64,000 bases of DNA from Methyloversatilis discipulorum (lineage in GTDB: Bacteria; Pseudomonadota; Gammaproteobacteria; Burkholderiales; Rhodocyclaceae), in the NCBI RefSeq assembly GCF_000385375.1, contig NZ_ARVV01000001.1, positions 558,001 to 622,000 of the forward strand. Direction: 5' to 3'. A program made the position numbers and the translations under genes. This document shows positions 12,166 through 20,393 of the stretch, in pieces (position 1 is the stretch's first letter; each line of letters starts with the position of its first letter). A model generated the notes under the pieces. The model had not been told where the DNA came from. It was given only the letters and a program-made list of their open reading frames with translations, and ran no database searches.

Positions 12166-13557
12166 ATGAATGCTCCGACGCCCTACACGCTTCGCGCTTC
12201 CGCGCTGCGCAACTGGCTGCGCCAGCTGTCCTTCCGCGACATGTTCGCGCTCGGCCTGCCAGCCCTGCTCATCATCGCCGCCGGTTTCTGGTTCGCCGCC
12301 CGCTACATCAAGCCGGCGCCGCCTGACCAGACGACGATTTCCTGCGGTGCCCAGGGGTCTGCCTACGAATCCTTCTGCGCGCGCTACAAGCCGCTGATCG
12401 AGCCCTTCGGCGTCGGCGTGAAGCTGCTCGAAAGCGCCGGTTCGATCGAGAATCTGAAGCGCCTGAACGACCCGGAACAGACCGTCGATTTCGCTTTCGT
12501 CCAGGGCGGCAGCGCGGAAGATCACCCGCCCGGCCTGCTGTCGCTCGGGGCCGCCTATTACGAACCGGTGTGGGTGTTCTACCGTGGCCGGCCCGGGCTG
12601 GAGCGGCTGGACCAGCTGAAGGGCCTGCGCATCGGCGTCGGGCCGGAGGGCAGTGGCACCCGCCATCTTGCGCTGCAGATGCTGGCGGCGCACGGCATGG
12701 CGGACGACAAGCGGCGCTTGCTGCCGCTGAGCGGAATCGTTGGCGTCACCGCGCTGCGCGACCGCCGCATCGACGCGCTGGTGGTGGTCGGCGCGGTGCA
12801 TTCGGCCAGCGTCTGGGCCTTGCTCTATTCGGACGGCGTGTCGCTGATGAGCATGACGCAGGCGTCCGCATACTCGCGCCGCTTCCCGCATCTGACCATG
12901 CTGACGCTGCCGCGCGGCGCCATCGATTTCGTGCGCGACATTCCGCCGAAGGACGTGTCGCTGGTGGCGACACAGGCCTATATGGTGGCGCGCGAAGACA
13001 CGCACCCGGCGCTGATCGACCTGATGCTGGGCGCGATGAAGCCGGCGCATGCCGAGGCCAGCGTGTTCCAGCGGCCGGGCGAGTTCCCGAAGGCGGATGG
13101 CGGCGACTTCGAACTGCACCCGCGCGCCAAGCGCTTCTACGAGGTCGGCCCGCCTTTCCTGCAGCGCTACCTGCCGTTCTCGATCGCCAATCTGTTCGAC
13201 CGCATGCTGGTGCTGCTGGTGCCGCTGCTGGCCCTGGCGGTCCCGCTGTTCAAGATCCTGCCGCAGCTCTACGTCTGGCGCGTGCGCAGCAAGCTGTACC
13301 GCTGGTACGGCGAACTGAAGGACGTCGAACGTCAGGCCATGCTGCCGGATCAGACACGCAGCCGGGCCGAGTGGCTGGACGACATCGACCGCATCGAGGC
13401 GGCGGTCGCGCGCATCCACGTGCCGCTGGCGCATTCCGATTACCACTACCAGTTGCGTGCCCACATCCACATGGTGAGGCGGCGTCTGCAGGGCATACCG
13501 GACGGTGCGGCGCACGAAAATGCGCAGGGCGCAGGAACCGAAACGGCGCCGTCCTGA
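12166..13557 (+). CDS. TAXI-family TRAP-type solute receptor, membrane-anchored, orphan
   Basis: 463 aa. An N-terminal anchor helix (about 24-44) precedes a TAXI-type binding domain (ISCGAQGSAYESFC; VKLLESAGSIENLKRL; VDFAFVQGG; RIGVGPEGSGTR). A second membrane helix near 345-370 is followed by a ~90-residue charged tail. Classical TAXI receptors are soluble periplasmic partners of a fused DctQM permease; here both ends are membrane-anchored and no TRAP permease gene is nearby. It could be a sensor or an accessory factor rather than a transporter subunit. It is divergent from the HD-GYP regulator across a 204-bp spacer. Confidence 0.82.
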   Translation: MNAPTPYTLRASALRNWLRQLSFRDMFALGLPALLIIAAGFWFAARYIKPAPPDQTTISCGAQGSAYESFCARYKPLIEPFGVGVKLLESAGSIENLKRLNDPEQTVDFAFVQGGSAEDHPPGLLSLGAAYYEPVWVFYRGRPGLERLDQLKGLRIGVGPEGSGTRHLALQMLAAHGMADDKRRLLPLSGIVGVTALRDRRIDALVVVGAVHSASVWALLYSDGVSLMSMTQASAYSRRFPHLTMLTLPRGAIDFVRDIPPKDVSLVATQAYMVAREDTHPALIDLMLGAMKPAHAEASVFQRPGEFPKADGGDFELHPRAKRFYEVGPPFLQRYLPFSIANLFDRMLVLLVPLLALAVPLFKILPQLYVWRVRSKLYRWYGELKDVERQAMLPDQTRSRAEWLDDIDRIEAAVARIHVPLAHSDYHYQLRAHIHMVRRRLQGIPDGAAHENAQGAGTETAPS

Positions 13558-13606
13558 CTCAGTGACAGTTCGCCGGCCGCGCGTCGCGCAGTCCGGCTGG
13601 GGCAAA

Positions 13607-13634
13607 TTTACAAACATTCGTGCTTGTATATAAT
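13607..13634 (+). promoter_or_regulatory. Strong sigma-70 promoter with AcrR-like operator for the RND efflux operon
   Basis: The -35 is TTTACA (13607-13612) and the -10 is a perfect TATAAT (13629-13634), with a 16-bp spacer. An imperfect palindrome at 13609-13632 fills the spacer (half-sites TACAAACATTCG and TGCTTGTA). It matches 19 of 24 positions of the E. coli acrAB AcrR operator as I remember it, so TetR/AcrR-family repression of the efflux operon is likely. No TetR-family gene is in the window. Confidence 0.75.
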
Positions 13635-13662
13635 TGCAGGCCGAATTCAGGAGAGTTCCCCG

Positions 13663-14886
13663 ATGCCTGTCCGCTCCGCGGCCGCCGTGCCCGCCTCGCG
13701 TCCGATTTCCCGCCTGGCCGTGCGCCCGGGACGCCGACTTTCTCCGCTCCACACCTCTTTCGGTTTCGTCGTGCTGATTGCTGCTGCGCTGCTGCTGTCC
13801 GCCTGCAGTGGCGACAAGGCGGCGCAGCCGGCCGCCGCGGCGCCGCAGACCTTGCCCGTCACGGTGATCGAAGTGGCGCCGACGCAGGCGCCGCTGGTGG
13901 TCGAGGCGGTGGCGCAGGCCGAAGGTGCACGCGAAGTCGAAGTGCGGGCGCGCGTCAGCGGCATCCTCGAAAAGTGGCTGTTCCGCGAGGGCGAGCCGGT
14001 CAAGGCCGGGCAGATGCTGTTCCGCATCGAGCGTGCACCGTTCGAGATCGCGCTGGCGCAGGCCAAGGCGCGTCTGGCCGAAGCGCAGGCGGTCGAGGAA
14101 CAGACGGCGCGTGAAGCGCAGCGCCTGACCGGGCTGGTAGACGAGAAGGCGATCAGCCAGAAGGAATTCGACGATGCGCGCTCGGCCAGCGCCGTGGCCC
14201 GTGCCGCGGTGAAGTCGGCCGAAGCGGCGGTGCGCGAGGCGGAACTGAATCTGAGCTACACGCAGGTGAGCGCGCCGGTGGCAGGGGTGACCGGCCGTGC
14301 CCATCGCTCCGAAGGTTCGCTGGTGAATACCGGCAGCGACAGCCTGCTCACCACGATTGCGCAGATCAATCCGATCTGGGTGCGCTTCAGCCTGTCGGAC
14401 AACGACCTGGCCGGCGTGCCGGGCGGGCGCGCCGCGGTACGGAGCTTCCGCGAGGTCGAGCTGCAACTGCCCGACGGCAGCATCCTGCCGCAGCGCGGCC
14501 GCATCAATTTTTCCGCCAGCCGCATCGATCCGGCGCTGGGCACGCTGGAAATGCGCGCCGAGTTCGCCAACGCCGACGCCGTCGTGCTGCCCGGCCAGTT
14601 CGTCCGCGCACGGGTGATCGCCGGTGAGCGCGACAATGTGTTCCTGGTGCCGCAGGCTGCGGTCACGCAGACCGAAAGCGGTCCGGTGGTGATGCTCGCG
14701 AATGCCGAAGGCAAGGTGGAGCCGCGTCCGATCAAGCTCGGTCAGTGGCAGGGCAAGGACTGGGTGGTGACCGGCGGCCTGCAGGCTGGCGACCGCGTCA
14801 TCGTCGATAACCTGATCAAGCTGCGACCGGGTGCGCCGGTGGCGCCGCGCGCGGCGGGTGAAGCTGCGCCGCCGGCGAAGTCCTGA
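13663..14886 (+). CDS. RND efflux periplasmic adaptor (membrane fusion protein), lipoprotein
   Basis: About 407 aa AcrA/MexA-type adaptor linking the RND pump to its outer-membrane channel. The start is ATG 13663 with AGGAGAG 8 bp upstream; the open frame reaches back to 13624, but that would lie inside the promoter. A signal segment ends in the lipobox LLSAC, followed by a lipoyl half-motif (VRARVSGILEKWLFREGEPVKAGQMLFRIE), a coiled-coil hairpin (about 105-180), the second lipoyl half (LSYTQVSAPVAGVTGR), then beta-barrel and membrane-proximal domains. It is first in a three-gene operon, 14 bp before the pump gene. Confidence 0.94.
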   Translation: MPVRSAAAVPASRPISRLAVRPGRRLSPLHTSFGFVVLIAAALLLSACSGDKAAQPAAAAPQTLPVTVIEVAPTQAPLVVEAVAQAEGAREVEVRARVSGILEKWLFREGEPVKAGQMLFRIERAPFEIALAQAKARLAEAQAVEEQTAREAQRLTGLVDEKAISQKEFDDARSASAVARAAVKSAEAAVREAELNLSYTQVSAPVAGVTGRAHRSEGSLVNTGSDSLLTTIAQINPIWVRFSLSDNDLAGVPGGRAAVRSFREVELQLPDGSILPQRGRINFSASRIDPALGTLEMRAEFANADAVVLPGQFVRARVIAGERDNVFLVPQAAVTQTESGPVVMLANAEGKVEPRPIKLGQWQGKDWVVTGGLQAGDRVIVDNLIKLRPGAPVAPRAAGEAAPPAKS

Positions 14887-14900
14887 AGGAGCGCCCGCAC

Positions 14901-17900
14901 ATGGCCCGCTTCTTCATCAACCGCCCTATCTTTTCGGGCGTCATATCCATCGTCATCATGATCGCGGGCCTGGTGGCCTCGCTGTCGTTGCCGATCGCGC
15001 AGTACCCGGAAATTTCGCCGCCCACCGTCATCGTCACGGCGACCTACCCGGGCGCCAACTCGGAAACGCTGGCGCGCACGGTGGCGGCACCGATCGAGGA
15101 ACAGCTGTCGGGCATCGAGGGCCTGCTGTACTTCAACTCGACATCGACCTCCAACGGTACGGTCACCATCACGCTCACCTTCGAGGTGGGCACCAATCCG
15201 GATACCGCGCTGATCGCGGTGAACAACCGCATTTCGGTGGCCGAGTCGCGGCTGCCGGAAGACGTGCGCCGCTCCGGCCTGGTGGTGCGCAAGCGTTCGA
15301 ACAACCTGCTGATGATCGCCGCGCTGAAGTCGACCGACGGCCAGCGCGACACGCTGTTCCTGACCAATTACGTGCAGGTGAACGTGCTGGAAGAGCTGCG
15401 CCGCCTGCCGGGCGTCGGTGACGCGATCGCCTTCGATGCGCCGTACGCGATGCGCGTCTGGCTGAAGCCGGACGTGATGGCACGCTTGGGCATCACGACC
15501 ACCGAAGTGGCGGCCGCCATCCGCGTGCAGAACGCACAGAACGCGGTCGGCCGCATCGGTCAGGAACCGGTCACCAACGGCCAGCAGCTCACCTACACGG
15601 TGACCGCGAAGGGCCGCCTGCTCGACATTCCGCAGTTCGAGAACATCATCCTGCGCGCCGACGGCCCGGGTGGCGTGGTGCGGCTGAAGGATGTCGCGCG
15701 CATCGAACTGGGTGCCGAGAACTACGACCGCACGACCAAGGTGAATGGCACGCCGGTGTCCGGAATGGGTGTCTATCTGCAGTCGGGTGCCAACGCGCTC
15801 GACACCGCCAAGGCGGTGCGCGCCAAGCTCGACGAACTGTCGCAGCGGCTGCCAGAAGGCACCGAATTCATCATTCCGAACGACACGACGCGCTTCATCA
15901 GCGAGTCGATCAAGGAGGTGGTGCACACGCTGGCCGAGGCCACCGTGCTGGTGGTGCTGGTGGTGTGGGTGTTCCTGCAGAACTGGCGCGCCACGCTGAT
16001 TCCATTGATCGCGGTGCCGGTGTCGCTGGTCGGCACCTTCGCCGGCCTGTGGGCGCTCGGCTTCTCGATCAACACGCTGACGCTGTTCGCGATGGTGCTG
16101 TCTATCGGCATCGTGGTCGATGACGCCATCGTCGTGCTGGAGAACGTCGAGCGGCAGATGCGCGAACACGCGCTGCCACCCAAGCAGGCGTCGATGGCGG
16201 CGATGCGCGAGGTGTCGGGCGCGCTGGTGGCGATGGTGCTGGTGCTTTGCGCGGTGTTCGTGCCGGTGGCTTTCCTCGGCGGCATCGCCGGTCAGCTTTA
16301 TCAGCAGTTCGCCGCCACGGTGGCGATTTCGGTGTCGATCTCCGGTGTCGTCGCATTGACGCTGACACCGGCGCTGTGCGCGCTGATGCTGAAGGAGCAC
16401 GAGGGCGAAGTGAAGTTCTTCCGTCCGTTCAACCGTGGCTTCGAGTGGCTCACCCGGCTGTACACCGGCACCGTGGGCGCCACGCTGCGCCACCGCGTGG
16501 TGGCGACGCTGCTGGTGTTGCTGCTGTTCGCGGGCGCCGGCTTCATGTTCCGCGTCGTGCCCGGCGCCTTCGTGCCGTCCGAGGACCAGGGCTATCTGTT
16601 CGGCTTTGTCACGCTGCCCGACGGCGCCTCCGCCGAGCGGACCGAAGTGTCGTTCGAAAAGATCCGCCGCGTGATCAACGACCACCCGGCGGTGGAGAAC
16701 GTGTTCATGGTGCGCGGCATGGACTTCATCACCGGCAACAACCGGCCCAGCGTGGCGATGACCTTCGTCGTGCTGAAACCGTGGAAGGACCGCACGACCA
16801 CGGCCGACGACCTGCAGAAGGTGATCGCCGCCGAAGGCATGAAGCTGAGCGACGGCATGGGCTTCATCTTCAATCCGCCGCCTATCCAGGGCCTGGGTGC
16901 GGCGGGTGGTTTCGAGGCCTATGTGCAGGCGCGCGAGGATTCCGATGCGCGCAAGCTGGCCGCCATCACCGGCCAGCTGATCGCCGAGCTGAACAAGCGG
17001 CCCGAGCTGGTGGACGTGAAGACCTTCTTCCGCGTGTCGTCGCCGCAGCTTGCGGTCGATGTCGATGAGCCGAAGGCGCTGTCGCTGGGCATTCCGCTCG
17101 ACGCGCTGTATTCGACGCTGCAGGCGACGATGGGCACGCTGTACGTGAATGACTTCAACCGCTCGGGCAAGACCTACAAGGTGCAGCTCGGCGCCGACGC
17201 GCCCTACCGGATGAAGCCGGAGGACCTCGGCAAGCCCTACGTTCGGTCGAGCTCGGGCGCGATGATTCCGCTGTCGGCGGTGATCAGCGTACGCACCGTG
17301 GTCGGGCCGGAAATGGTCGAACGCTTCAACGGCTTCGTCGCCGCCAAGATTCTGGGCAATGCAGCCCCCGGTCGCAGTTCCGGCGACGGCATCGCCGCCG
17401 TCGAGGAGGTGGCGCGTCAGGTGCTGCCGGCCGGCTACACGCTGGAGTGGGTGGGCCAGGCCTACCAGGAGAAGCGCACCGGCATCACCTCGGTGCTGGC
17501 GCTCGGTTTCGGCATCATCATGGTGTTCCTGATCCTGGCCGCGCAGTACGAGCGCTGGTCACTGCCGCTGGCCGTCATCATGGCCATCCCGTTCGCCATC
17601 CTCGGCGCGCTGCTGGCGGTATGGATGCGCGGCATGCCGAACGACATCTACTTCCAGATCGGTCTGGTGGTGCTGGTCGGTCTGGCGGCGAAGAACGCCA
17701 TCCTGATCGTCGAGTTCGCGCTGCAGAAGCAGCAGGAGGGCATGGACGCCATCGCCGCCTCGCTGGAAGCGGCACGGCTGCGCTTCCGTCCGATCTGCAT
17801 GACGGCGCTGGCTTTCATCCTTGGCGTGGTGCCGCTGGTCACCGCCACCGGCGCCGGCGCCGCGGCGCGCCGCTCGATGGGTACCGGCGTGTTCGGTGGC

Positions 17901-18014
17901 ATGCTGGCCGCCACCTTCATCGCCACGATATTCATTCCGATGTTCTACAGCTGGATGGCCGGCCGCAAGGCAGCGCGCCGTGACGACAGCCCGGCCGACG
18001 AGGTGACCGCATGA
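14901..18014 (+). CDS. RND multidrug efflux permease (HAE1 family, AcrB/MexF-like)
   Basis: 1037-aa proton-driven inner-membrane pump. It begins MARFFINRPIFSGVISI and has twelve predicted helices with two large periplasmic loops. The TM4 proton-relay pair is present in IGIVVDDAIVVLENV. The C-terminus has the usual GTGVFGGMLAATFIATIFIPMFY stretch. Length and motifs indicate an intact HAE1 pump for hydrophobic or amphiphilic compounds rather than a metal (HME) pump. GGAGCG precedes the ATG, and the last 4 bases overlap the outer-membrane channel gene. Confidence 0.96.
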   Translation: MARFFINRPIFSGVISIVIMIAGLVASLSLPIAQYPEISPPTVIVTATYPGANSETLARTVAAPIEEQLSGIEGLLYFNSTSTSNGTVTITLTFEVGTNPDTALIAVNNRISVAESRLPEDVRRSGLVVRKRSNNLLMIAALKSTDGQRDTLFLTNYVQVNVLEELRRLPGVGDAIAFDAPYAMRVWLKPDVMARLGITTTEVAAAIRVQNAQNAVGRIGQEPVTNGQQLTYTVTAKGRLLDIPQFENIILRADGPGGVVRLKDVARIELGAENYDRTTKVNGTPVSGMGVYLQSGANALDTAKAVRAKLDELSQRLPEGTEFIIPNDTTRFISESIKEVVHTLAEATVLVVLVVWVFLQNWRATLIPLIAVPVSLVGTFAGLWALGFSINTLTLFAMVLSIGIVVDDAIVVLENVERQMREHALPPKQASMAAMREVSGALVAMVLVLCAVFVPVAFLGGIAGQLYQQFAATVAISVSISGVVALTLTPALCALMLKEHEGEVKFFRPFNRGFEWLTRLYTGTVGATLRHRVVATLLVLLLFAGAGFMFRVVPGAFVPSEDQGYLFGFVTLPDGASAERTEVSFEKIRRVINDHPAVENVFMVRGMDFITGNNRPSVAMTFVVLKPWKDRTTTADDLQKVIAAEGMKLSDGMGFIFNPPPIQGLGAAGGFEAYVQAREDSDARKLAAITGQLIAELNKRPELVDVKTFFRVSSPQLAVDVDEPKALSLGIPLDALYSTLQATMGTLYVNDFNRSGKTYKVQLGADAPYRMKPEDLGKPYVRSSSGAMIPLSAVISVRTVVGPEMVERFNGFVAAKILGNAAPGRSSGDGIAAVEEVARQVLPAGYTLEWVGQAYQEKRTGITSVLALGFGIIMVFLILAAQYERWSLPLAVIMAIPFAILGALLAVWMRGMPNDIYFQIGLVVLVGLAAKNAILIVEFALQKQQEGMDAIAASLEAARLRFRPICMTALAFILGVVPLVTATGAGAAARRSMGTGVFGGMLAATFIATIFIPMFYSWMAGRKAARRDDSPADEVTA

Positions 18015-19453
18015 TGCCCGCCGCCCTGAAAACGCCGCTCGCGCTGGCCTGCGCCGCGCTGCTGTCCGGCTGCATGGTCGGCCCGGACTATGTGCGCCCG
18101 ACGGTCGATCTGCCGGCACAGTACGCGCCGGCGCAGGACGCGGTGCCCGTCGCCGTTGCGCGTGGCTGGTGGAAGCAGTTCAACGACGACACGCTGAACA
18201 CGCTGGTCGAACGGGCGCTTGCCGACAACGCCGACGTGCAGCGTGCCGCAGCACGGATCGAACAGGCCGACGCGCTGCTGCGCGAAGCCGGTGCGGCCCT
18301 GTTCCCCGATGTCGGCCTTGGCGCCTCTGCCAGCCGCTCGCGCATCAGCGGCGTCGGTGCGCCGATACCGGCTGGCGCGCCGCTCTACCGCAACAGCTTC
18401 CAGACGGCGATCTCGACCTCGTTCGAACTCGATTTCTGGGGCCGGCTGCGCCGCGCCAGCGAGGCGGCGCGTGCGCAGGCGCTCGGTACGCGGCACGCGA
18501 AGGACACGGTGGAACTGACGCTGGTGAGCCAGGTGGTCGGTGGCTACCTGAACCTGCGCGCGCTCGACGCCCAGCTCGTGCTGTCGCGCGACACGCTGGC
18601 CACGCGACGCGAGAACGTGGACATCCTGCGCAGCCGCGTCGAGCGTGGCCTTACCAACGAACTGGAACTGCAGCAGGCGCTCGGCGCGGTCGCGGCGATC
18701 GAGGCGCAGATCACAGACCTGGCGCGCAGCCGTGGCATCGCCGAAAACCAGATCGCGCTGCTGACCGGCAATCTGGGCATGCACATCGAGGCTGGCGACC
18801 TGCGCAGCCTGCCGCTGCCGCCGTTGCCGCCAGCCGGCTTGCCGTCGTCGCTGCTCGACGCCCGTCCCGACGTGCGACAGGCGGAGGCGGAACTGGCGTC
18901 GGCCAACGCGCAGATCGGGGTCGCCAAGGCGGCGCTCTATCCGTCGATTTCACTGACCGGCAACTACGGTTCGCAGAGCCGCGAGTTGTCGGACCTGTTC
19001 AGCGGCCCGGCCAATATCTGGTCGCTCGGCGTTGCGCTCGACCTGCCGCTGTTCGACGCCGGTCGCCGCAGCGCCCGTGTCGATCAGGCCACGGCACAGC
19101 AGAAGCAGGCGCTGGCCGGCTACGTTTCGGCCATCCGCAACGCCTTCACCGACGTGCGAGACGCACTGGTCGCTGCCGAACAGTACGCGCAGAGCGTGAG
19201 CGCACTGCAGGCGCAGTCCGACGCCGCGGCGCGCAGCCTGCACCTGGCGCAGAAGCGCTACGACGCGGGCTATTCGCGCTATCTCGAAGTGCTCGATGCG
19301 CAGCGCACCGCCAACGAGGCGTCGCTGGCGCTGGTGCGCGCGCGTCAGGGCCAGCTGGCCGAAGTGGTGAACCTGTACGCCGCACTGGGCGGCGGATGGG
19401 GTGAGGAGGCTGGGGCCGCGCCGGACGACGCCGCAGCGTCGTCCTTCCGCTGA
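18011..19453 (+). CDS. RND outer-membrane channel lipoprotein (NodT/OprM family)
   Basis: 480-aa TolC-type outer-membrane factor, completing the tripartite system. The signal peptide ends in lipobox LLSGC (MVGPDYVRP follows, typical of the NodT family). Two repeated OEP units contain long helices; WWKQFNDDTLNTLVERAL and the segment YPSISLTGNYG are family hallmarks. The start overlaps the pump gene in an ATGA junction, indicating translational coupling. It is followed 6 bp later by the stop of the convergent bactofilin gene, with no obvious terminator between them. Confidence 0.95.
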   Translation: MMPAALKTPLALACAALLSGCMVGPDYVRPTVDLPAQYAPAQDAVPVAVARGWWKQFNDDTLNTLVERALADNADVQRAAARIEQADALLREAGAALFPDVGLGASASRSRISGVGAPIPAGAPLYRNSFQTAISTSFELDFWGRLRRASEAARAQALGTRHAKDTVELTLVSQVVGGYLNLRALDAQLVLSRDTLATRRENVDILRSRVERGLTNELELQQALGAVAAIEAQITDLARSRGIAENQIALLTGNLGMHIEAGDLRSLPLPPLPPAGLPSSLLDARPDVRQAEAELASANAQIGVAKAALYPSISLTGNYGSQSRELSDLFSGPANIWSLGVALDLPLFDAGRRSARVDQATAQQKQALAGYVSAIRNAFTDVRDALVAAEQYAQSVSALQAQSDAAARSLHLAQKRYDAGYSRYLEVLDAQRTANEASLALVRARQGQLAEVVNLYAALGGGWGEEAGAAPDDAAASSFR

Positions 19454-19459
19454 TCCGCT

Positions 19460-20041
19460 TCAACCGGCGAGCGCGGTCAGTGACCGCGGCTCGTCGGCCT
19501 TGCGCTCGACCGGCTTTTCCTTGCCGGCGCTGGCCAGCGATTTAATGTCGCCGGAGATTTCGCCGCCTTCCTCGATATGGATCTTGCCGTAGCGGATCTT
19601 GCCGCTGACGCGGCCGGTGGCATGCACGATGAGTTGTTCGCGCGCGGTCAGTTCGCCGTCGAAATTGCCATGGATTTCCGCCACGTCGATGCTGACGGTG
19701 CCGGAGTAGGCCCCGTTTTCGGCGATGCGGATGACGCGGCTGTCCATCGTTGCTTCGACCCGGCCTTCGACCACCAGCGTGTCGCAATCGAGAATTTCCG
19801 CGCCGCGCAGTTTCACGTCGGGGCCGACGATGAGACGGCTGCCGTGGGTGGGCGAGGGCTCCATCGCTTCCGGCTTCGACGGCTGCGGCGCCGGGGTGTC
19901 GCGCTGCGGCGACAGCGCGGCCGGCGACGGTGTCGTGCTCACCGTCATGCCGCTGCCGGACGTGCCGCCGCCGCCCGGTCGTATCGTGCGCGGCAACGTG
20001 GATTCAGTGGATTTCGGGAACAGGCCGGGCTTGTTGAACAT
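19460..20041 (-). CDS. Bactofilin (polymer-forming cytoskeletal protein)
   Basis: About 193 aa. A disordered Pro/Ser/Thr-rich N-terminus (residues 1-70) precedes the DUF583 beta-helix core (LIVGPDVKLRGAEILDCDTLVVEGRVEA and DGELTAREQLIVHATGRVSGKIRYGKIHIEEGG, split by loops). A charged tail follows. Bactofilins self-assemble into filaments that position envelope enzymes or polar structures. ATG 20041 is supported by AAGGAG a few bases upstream on the minus strand; the frame stays open further, to 20086. It is divergent from the GlrK operon across a 352-bp spacer. Confidence 0.92.
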   Translation of the reverse strand: MFNKPGLFPKSTESTLPRTIRPGGGGTSGSGMTVSTTPSPAALSPQRDTPAPQPSKPEAMEPSPTHGSRLIVGPDVKLRGAEILDCDTLVVEGRVEATMDSRVIRIAENGAYSGTVSIDVAEIHGNFDGELTAREQLIVHATGRVSGKIRYGKIHIEEGGEISGDIKSLASAGKEKPVERKADEPRSLTALAG

Positions 20042-20193
20042 GTCGTCTCCTTGAAAGTGGCTCGCACCGTGCGGCACGGCGCGCACCGACCGTTCGCAAG
20101 CCGTGTGCCTGGTGCTAAATCGGATTTTTAATCAATGGCTTACTTGCTTCGATTCGAGCTTTCACGGCGCCTCTGGCGCAAAGGCCCGCGATT

Positions 20194-20213
20194 CTGTCGC
20201 CGCAGCGCGACAG
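20194..20213. repeat. 7-bp stem-loop in the bactofilin/glrK spacer
   Basis: CTGTCGC (20194-20200) and GCGACAG (20207-20213) pair around a 6-nt loop. It lies 45 bp before the larger hairpin at 20258-20287. Confidence 0.5.
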
Positions 20214-20257
20214 TCGGCCGCGCCGAAGGGGGCGCAGTGCGCATCAAGGCGTGCGCT

Positions 20258-20287
20258 GCGCCGTGTCGCCGCTCGGCGACACGGCGC
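20258..20287. repeat. Perfect 13-bp stem-loop in the bactofilin/glrK spacer
   Basis: Arms 20258-20270 and 20275-20287 are perfectly complementary (GCGCCGTGTCGCC and its complement) around the loop GCTC. The structure is far more stable than chance. With no T-run it is more likely a palindromic repeat, RNA processing or protein-binding site than a classical terminator. Confidence 0.65.
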
Positions 20288-20393
20288 CTCGTCGCTGCGG
20301 ATTTAACGTTCTGTTGCATTCCATTACCGGACCTTACCGTGGCCCGCGTCCGGGCTGCCTAGACTCGGACGTTCACCGGAAATCCTTCGACTC

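Larger units (their letters stand above)
20042..20393. other. 352-bp divergent intergenic region between bactofilin and glrK
   Basis: No gene could be supported here. The bactofilin end is AT-richer (ATCGGATTTTTAATC near 20120) and could carry promoters. The middle holds two strong stem-loops (20194-20213 and 20258-20287), and the glrK end has no recognisable -35/-10 pair. A 75-codon open frame at 20135-20362 runs through the hairpins and is not protein-like. Confidence 0.6.

Noticed and set aside
20135..20362. 75-codon frame between bactofilin and glrK
   Set aside because: It runs through two strong hairpins, is Arg/Ala/Cys-rich and has no ribosome-binding site.
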